Of a stretch of 9,752 nt of DNA, positions 6,303-9,752 are shown in pieces; positions within the stretch are counted from its first letter, which is position 1, and every line of letters starts with the position of its first letter. The stretch is from Candidatus Omnitrophota bacterium (GTDB lineage: Bacteria > Omnitrophota > Gorgyraeia > Duberdicusellales > 4484-171). Location of the stretch: positions 1 to 9,752 of the forward strand of contig JAQUOR010000055.1 in assembly GCA_028717025.1 (NCBI GenBank), read 5' to 3'. Both the position numbers and the translations under genes were made by a program. A model generated the notes under the pieces. It made no database searches. It was not told the DNA's origin and was given only the letters and a program-made list of their open reading frames with translations.

Positions 6303-8989
6303 ACAATTGGTGGCATTTGGATATTCAGGAAGCGATTAAGATGCAAGGGGCGAATCTAAGCCAGGGTCTTTCTATCCAGGAAGTAAAGACCAGATTGGAT
6401 AAGTACGGTCCAAATCAATTAAGGGAAGCGAAGGGGCGTTCGCCTATAAGTATTTTCTTAGAACAATTTCAGGATTTTATTGTCTGGGTTCTTATTGGCG
6501 CGGCATTTGTTTCCGGGTTCTTGCAGGAATGGATAGACTCGCTCGCTATAATTGCGATTGTTATAGTAAACGCGATTTTAGGATTTATTCAGGAATACCG
6601 CGCAGAAAAGTCCCTTGCGGCTCTAAAAAATTTATCAAGCCCCTTTTCAAAAGTTATCCGCGACGGTCAGCATAAAGCCGTTCCTTCATCAGGGTTAGTT
6701 CCCGGAGATGTGATTGAGATTGAAGCCGGTGACAGCGTCCCTGCGGATAGTCGCCTTGTTTGGATTAGTGCAAATTTTGGCGTGCAGGAAGCCAGTCTTA
6801 CTGGAGAATCGACGCCTGTTGCAAAGACTACCCGCGCTTTAGAAAAAAAAGATATCCCGCTTGCTGATCGGGCAAATATGGTTTATATGGGGACCTCAGT
6901 TGCATCCGGTAAAGCAAAAGCATTAGTTGTTTATACCGGAATGCAGACAGAGCTGGGGAAAATCGCAGGGTTAGTGCAGGCAATCGTACATGAGACTACA
7001 CCTTTACAGAAGAAATTAGAAGAGTTCGGCAAGTGGATTGTGTATTTATGTTTTGTCATGGTGGGAATGGTATTCCTGCTAGGATGGCTACGGGGCGGTA
7101 AGATTGTGGATGTGTTTTTAACGTCGGTGAGTTTAGCGGTCGCCGCTATCCCGGAAGGTTTGCCTGCGGTAGTCACCATTGCGCTTGCCTTGGGCGTCCA
7201 CCGGATGGTCAGGCGTCATGCGTTTATCCGTAAACTCCCTTCTGTTGAAACCTTAGGTTGTGCTACGGTAATCTGTTCGGATAAAACAGGCACTCTCACT
7301 AAAAACGAAATGACAGTGCAAAGGATATTTGCGGGAGGGAAGCTTTTTGAAGCAACCGGCATCGGATACGCGCCGACCGGAGAGTTTTTGTTCGGTAAAA
7401 AACAAATTAGGATTGCTAATTATCCTGATTTGCAGAATATGTTACGTTGCGGCGTGTTGTGTAATGGGGCGCAGTTGGTCGAAAACTCCGGCGTCTATAA
7501 AATAGTGGGTGATCCGACCGAAGGGGCTCTTTTGACCGTTGCCGGTAAGGCTGGTATAGCCAGAGAGAAATCAGAAGAAGATTTTCTTTTTATTGACGAA
7601 ATACCGTTTGATTCCGATCGAAAGAAGATGACGATTATTCGTAAGCACGGCGAGCAAACAATTGCCTTTGTCAAAGGTGCGCCGGATATACTCTTAGACG
7701 ATTGCATTTATATTGAAGAAAATGGCGTAACTCGAAAGCTAACCGAGCCGGATAGAGCAAATATCCAGAAGATTAATAACGAATTGGCAGGCGAGGCGAT
7801 GCGTGTGCTGGCAGTTGCTTACAGAGAGTTGGATAAAAGTCATGAAAAGCATGACGCGAAGATTACCGAAAGGGAGCTTACATTTGTGGGTTTAGTTGCG
7901 ATGATAGACCCGCCCCGTGAGGAAGTAAAAAAGGCTATACAGGAATGTAAGGCCGCCGGTATAAAAACGGTTATGATTACCGGTGATCATAAGAATACGG
8001 CAGTCGCTATTGCGCGAGCACTTGGATTTTTTAATGATAATTCTTTAGCATTAAGCGGTGAAGAACTGGATAAATTAAGCGATGATGAACTTTATAAGGA
8101 AGTAAGGAATATCTCGGTGTATGCCCGGGTTTCTCCAGAGCATAAATTAAGGGTTGTGCGTGCTTGGCGCAGGCATGGCGAAGTCGTAGCTATGACCGGA
8201 GACGGTGTTAACGATGCTCCGGCGCTCAAAGAGGCCGATATCGGTGTTGCCATGGGCATTACCGGGACCGATGTTACCAAAGAAGTATCAGACATGGTTG
8301 TAACTGACGATAACTTTGCTTCGATTGTCGCGGCAGTAGAAGAGGGAAGGGGTATTTACGATAATATAAAGAAATTTATCCATTATCTTCTTTCATGCAA
8401 CGCCGGTGAGATACTGGTTATGTTTGTATCATCTTTAATTGGGCTTCCCGCGCCGTTATTGCCGATACATATCTTATGGGTTAATCTTGTAACCGACGGG
8501 CTGCCTGCGCTTGCTTTAGGGGTAGATCCTGTTGACTCCAATATTATGAAGCGGTCTCCGCGTAAATCCACGGAAGCGGTGATGACAAAAGAGCGGGTGA
8601 TTTTAATGTTGGCACAGGGTTCCTTGATTGCTTTCTGCAGTTTACTTGCGTTTGCCTTTGTCTTGTTCATTGAAAAAGAAGGTATCGTTCGCGCAAGAAC
8701 TGCGGCCTTTATTGTCCTTGCATGCTCGCAGTTATTCCATTCTTTTAACTGCAGAAGCATGACTGAGTCCTTGTTTAAATTAGGAGTGTTTACTAATAAA
8801 AAACTGGTTCTGGCGACTTTCGTATCGTTTCTTTTACAGATGATGGTAGTGTATGCACCGTTCTTGCAGAAGGTGTTTAAGACCGAGCCGCTAGGGTTAT
8901 TTGATTGGTGCTTTGTACTCGGGGTTTCTTCGTTTCCTTTGTGGGCAATGGAGGCTTGGAAATGGAAACAAAAGGAGGATCTTTCATGA
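6299..8989 (+). CDS. Calcium-type cation-transporting P-type ATPase (P2 family)
   Basis: The product is an 896-residue membrane pump of the SERCA/PMR1-like P2 family, most likely exporting Ca2+ with ATP. It has a cation-ATPase N-terminal domain, the actuator motif TGES (168-171), the phosphorylation motif DKTGTLT (Asp328), KGAPD in the nucleotide domain, TGDH, and the hinge MTGDGVNDAPAL (from 632). About ten membrane helices are expected. Ion-site residues can be read by comparison with SERCA: PEGL with Glu286 (SERCA Glu309), CNAGE with Asn701 and Glu704 (Asn768, Glu771), and NLVTDG with Asn729, Thr732 and Asp733 (Asn796, Thr799, Asp800). The SERCA Glu908 position appears to be Gln811, which suggests one Ca2+ per cycle as in PMCA/PMR1-type pumps. 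The start is supported by AAGGTGA at 6286-6292. The stop overlaps the DUF502 start (ATGA). Mn2+ transport cannot be excluded, and some annotations call such proteins magnesium or generic cation pumps. Confidence 0.95.
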   Translation: MNNWWHLDIQEAIKMQGANLSQGLSIQEVKTRLDKYGPNQLREAKGRSPISIFLEQFQDFIVWVLIGAAFVSGFLQEWIDSLAIIAIVIVNAILGFIQEYRAEKSLAALKNLSSPFSKVIRDGQHKAVPSSGLVPGDVIEIEAGDSVPADSRLVWISANFGVQEASLTGESTPVAKTTRALEKKDIPLADRANMVYMGTSVASGKAKALVVYTGMQTELGKIAGLVQAIVHETTPLQKKLEEFGKWIVYLCFVMVGMVFLLGWLRGGKIVDVFLTSVSLAVAAIPEGLPAVVTIALALGVHRMVRRHAFIRKLPSVETLGCATVICSDKTGTLTKNEMTVQRIFAGGKLFEATGIGYAPTGEFLFGKKQIRIANYPDLQNMLRCGVLCNGAQLVENSGVYKIVGDPTEGALLTVAGKAGIAREKSEEDFLFIDEIPFDSDRKKMTIIRKHGEQTIAFVKGAPDILLDDCIYIEENGVTRKLTEPDRANIQKINNELAGEAMRVLAVAYRELDKSHEKHDAKITERELTFVGLVAMIDPPREEVKKAIQECKAAGIKTVMITGDHKNTAVAIARALGFFNDNSLALSGEELDKLSDDELYKEVRNISVYARVSPEHKLRVVRAWRRHGEVVAMTGDGVNDAPALKEADIGVAMGITGTDVTKEVSDMVVTDDNFASIVAAVEEGRGIYDNIKKFIHYLLSCNAGEILVMFVSSLIGLPAPLLPIHILWVNLVTDGLPALALGVDPVDSNIMKRSPRKSTEAVMTKERVILMLAQGSLIAFCSLLAFAFVLFIEKEGIVRARTAAFIVLACSQLFHSFNCRSMTESLFKLGVFTNKKLVLATFVSFLLQMMVVYAPFLQKVFKTEPLGLFDWCFVLGVSSFPLWAMEAWKWKQKEDLS

Positions 8990-9354
8990 ATAAATTAAAA
9001 CGATATTTTATCGCCGGACTGCTTACCATTCTGCCGATTTTTCTAACCTTATATCTTCTTTTTATTATTTTCAGATTGATTGATAATATTATCGGGAGAA
9101 TTATTAATAGCTATTTGAAGGCAGAGTTTGGTTTCTCTATTCCCGGATTAGGTTTTATCGTGGCAATCCTAATAATCCTAGTGACAGGATTTGTTGTTTC
9201 ACACTTATTGAGTAAAAGGACACTTCCTCTGATAGAAAGATGGTTTCTTAAGCTTCCCGTAGTCAGACAGATATATACGCCTATTAAACAAATAATAGGT
9301 TTTATTTTTTCCAAAGATAATAAGGTGTTTAAGAAGGTAGTTTTGGTAGAATAG
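8986..9354 (+). CDS. DUF502 membrane protein, C-terminally truncated next to a repeat
   Basis: This is a 122-residue membrane protein of the DUF502 family, whose function is not established. The N-terminus and two membrane helices (about 8-32 and 53-75) are typical, as are the IPGLGF segment and the conserved RTLPLIERWFLKLPVVRQIY region (78-97), followed by KKVVLVE at the end. Family members usually have around 200 residues and continue after VLVE with a YPRKG-like segment and a beta-rich domain. Here a TAG at 9352-9354 ends the protein one base before the 107-bp repeat, and no remainder is found beyond the repeat. The ATG at 8986 has AAAGGAGGA at 8971-8979 and overlaps the ATPase stop (ATGA). 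An in-frame upstream start inside the ATPase gene at 8905 is far less likely. Whether the shortened protein works is unknown; it may be a pseudogene. Confidence 0.85.
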   Translation: MNKLKRYFIAGLLTILPIFLTLYLLFIIFRLIDNIIGRIINSYLKAEFGFSIPGLGFIVAILIILVTGFVVSHLLSKRTLPLIERWFLKLPVVRQIYTPIKQIIGFIFSKDNKVFKKVVLVE

Positions 9355-9355
9355 A

Positions 9356-9462
9356 ATAGGGGACGTGCAATAAAGTGACAGGCTAGGTGTTTCTATCTAT
9401 TTGTAAGTGTATGGGTTAGAATAGTGATTTTGAAAAAGGGTGTCCCTTTTTGGGACGTCCCT
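9356..9462 (+). repeat. 107-bp REP-like repeat, copy 2
   Basis: This is the same element as 6108-6214, in direct orientation, with four transition differences and no insertions or deletions. The palindromic right end (9433-9461) is identical to copy 1. It starts one base after the truncated DUF502 stop codon. Together the two copies bracket 3141 bases containing the ATPase and DUF502 genes, so recombination between them could delete or duplicate that pair. The hairpin could also terminate the ATPase-DUF502 transcript. Confidence 0.85.
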
Positions 9463-9623
9463 GATATTTACGTGGATAATCTTATTGGGCCTGAAATTTA
9501 TAGAGGTAAGAGTTTTTTATTGAGAGAAGAAGAAAAGAAAATTAATATGGAGATGGGCAGGTGTAAGATGCGGTACATCTGTATGAGCCGTTTAAAAAAA
9601 ATGTATGAGGAGGCATTAGAAAA
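9463..9623. other. Unassigned stretch between repeat copy 2 and miaB
   Basis: No recognisable gene is seen here. One frame stays open from inside the repeat to 9711, but its translation is unlike any family I know and runs into miaB in another frame. The sequence does not encode the missing DUF502 C-terminus in any frame examined. GAGGAGG at 9607-9613 is the probable ribosome binding site of miaB. Confidence 0.5.
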
Positions 9624-9752
9624 GTGCAACATATTGGAAAAACAAGAGGTTACGACAAAGACAGAGACAACACGAAAAGTGTGTATATTAGAACCTTCGG
9701 ATGTCAAATGAATACCCGCGATGCGGAAGTGATCGCCGGTATTTTACAGCAG
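9624..9752 (+). CDS. miaB: tRNA methylthiotransferase MiaB, N-terminal fragment, 3' end outside window
   Basis: MiaB is a radical-SAM, iron-sulfur enzyme that adds a methylthio group to N6-isopentenyladenosine at position 37 of tRNA. The frame ending at 9752 reads VYIRTFGCQMNTRDAE then VIAGILQQ, the hallmark start of the family. The Cys in FGCQMN is the first ligand of the auxiliary iron-sulfur cluster. RimO (SLGCPKN-like) and MtaB (LGCKVN-like) have different signatures, so MiaB is favoured. The likely start is GTG 9624, ten bases after GAGGAGG (9607-9613); a TGA at 9606 closes the frame upstream. GTG 9681 is an alternative, while ATG 9708 would lose the cysteine. The 19 residues before VYIRT are not conserved family sequence, so the exact start is uncertain. 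Confidence 0.85.
   Translation, partial: MQHIGKTRGYDKDRDNTKSVYIRTFGCQMNTRDAEVIAGILQQ

Noticed and set aside
8383..8760. 125-codon open frame on the minus strand inside the ATPase gene.
   Set aside because: It lies wholly opposite the conserved membrane helices of the ATPase and has no family-like sequence; it is a reading-frame shadow.
8905..8985. Upstream in-frame start for the DUF502 gene inside the ATPase gene.
   Set aside because: The ATG at 8986 has a near-ideal ribosome site and begins the family-typical KRYFIAGLL sequence; the upstream extension is just the ATPase C-terminus read in another frame.
9424..9711. A 95-codon open frame beginning inside repeat copy 2.
   Set aside because: The start lies in the repeat, no family resemblance is seen, internal ATGs lack strong ribosome sites, and it overlaps the conserved miaB start in another frame.

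Overview
The window carries the end of a Kdp potassium-uptake operon, a Fic-domain protein with its own strong promoter, a calcium-type P-type ATPase coupled to a truncated DUF502 membrane-protein gene, and the first codons of miaB. Every supported gene is on the + strand. The AT-leaning composition, clear Shine-Dalgarno sites, tight operon packing and family types point to a bacterium. The REP-like GGGACGTCCC repeats and the DUF502/MiaB neighbourhood are compatible with a deep-branching Gram-negative lineage such as Omnitrophota, but that is a weak inference from memory and not a demonstrated assignment.

Positions 1-4656 hold kdpB (its start lies upstream of the window), kdpC and kdpD. kdpB and kdpC overlap by one base, and kdpC and kdpD are 14 bases apart. 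KdpB and KdpC look fully functional. KdpD keeps its ATP-binding N-terminal domain, USP domain, four-helix membrane domain and GAF-like region. Its histidine-kinase part, however, has shrunk to a HisKA remnant in which Ser669 stands where the phospho-accepting histidine should be. There is no ATPase domain, and no kdpE follows. This is the most interesting signal: a Kdp sensor that apparently cannot act as a histidine kinase.

Positions 4657-6015 hold a 222-base spacer and a class II Fic protein (N-terminal inhibitory SxxxEG, HPFLDGNGRTGR, C-terminal winged helix). Its promoter is a perfect TTGACA-17-TATAAT, overlapped by a perfect 10-bp inverted repeat plus a third half-site. This arrangement suggests a tightly repressed, possibly self-regulated gene.

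Positions 6016-9462 hold two 107-bp direct repeats (103 of 107 bases identical, REP-like hairpin at the right end) that bracket the calcium-type ATPase and the DUF502 gene. ATPase and DUF502 share an ATGA overlap, and a 16-codon leader ORF shares another ATGA overlap with the ATPase start. The DUF502 gene stops one base before the second repeat and lacks the C-terminal part usual for the family, so the repeat probably arrived with, or caused, the truncation.

Positions 9463-9752 hold a short unexplained stretch and then the start of miaB, which runs off the right edge.
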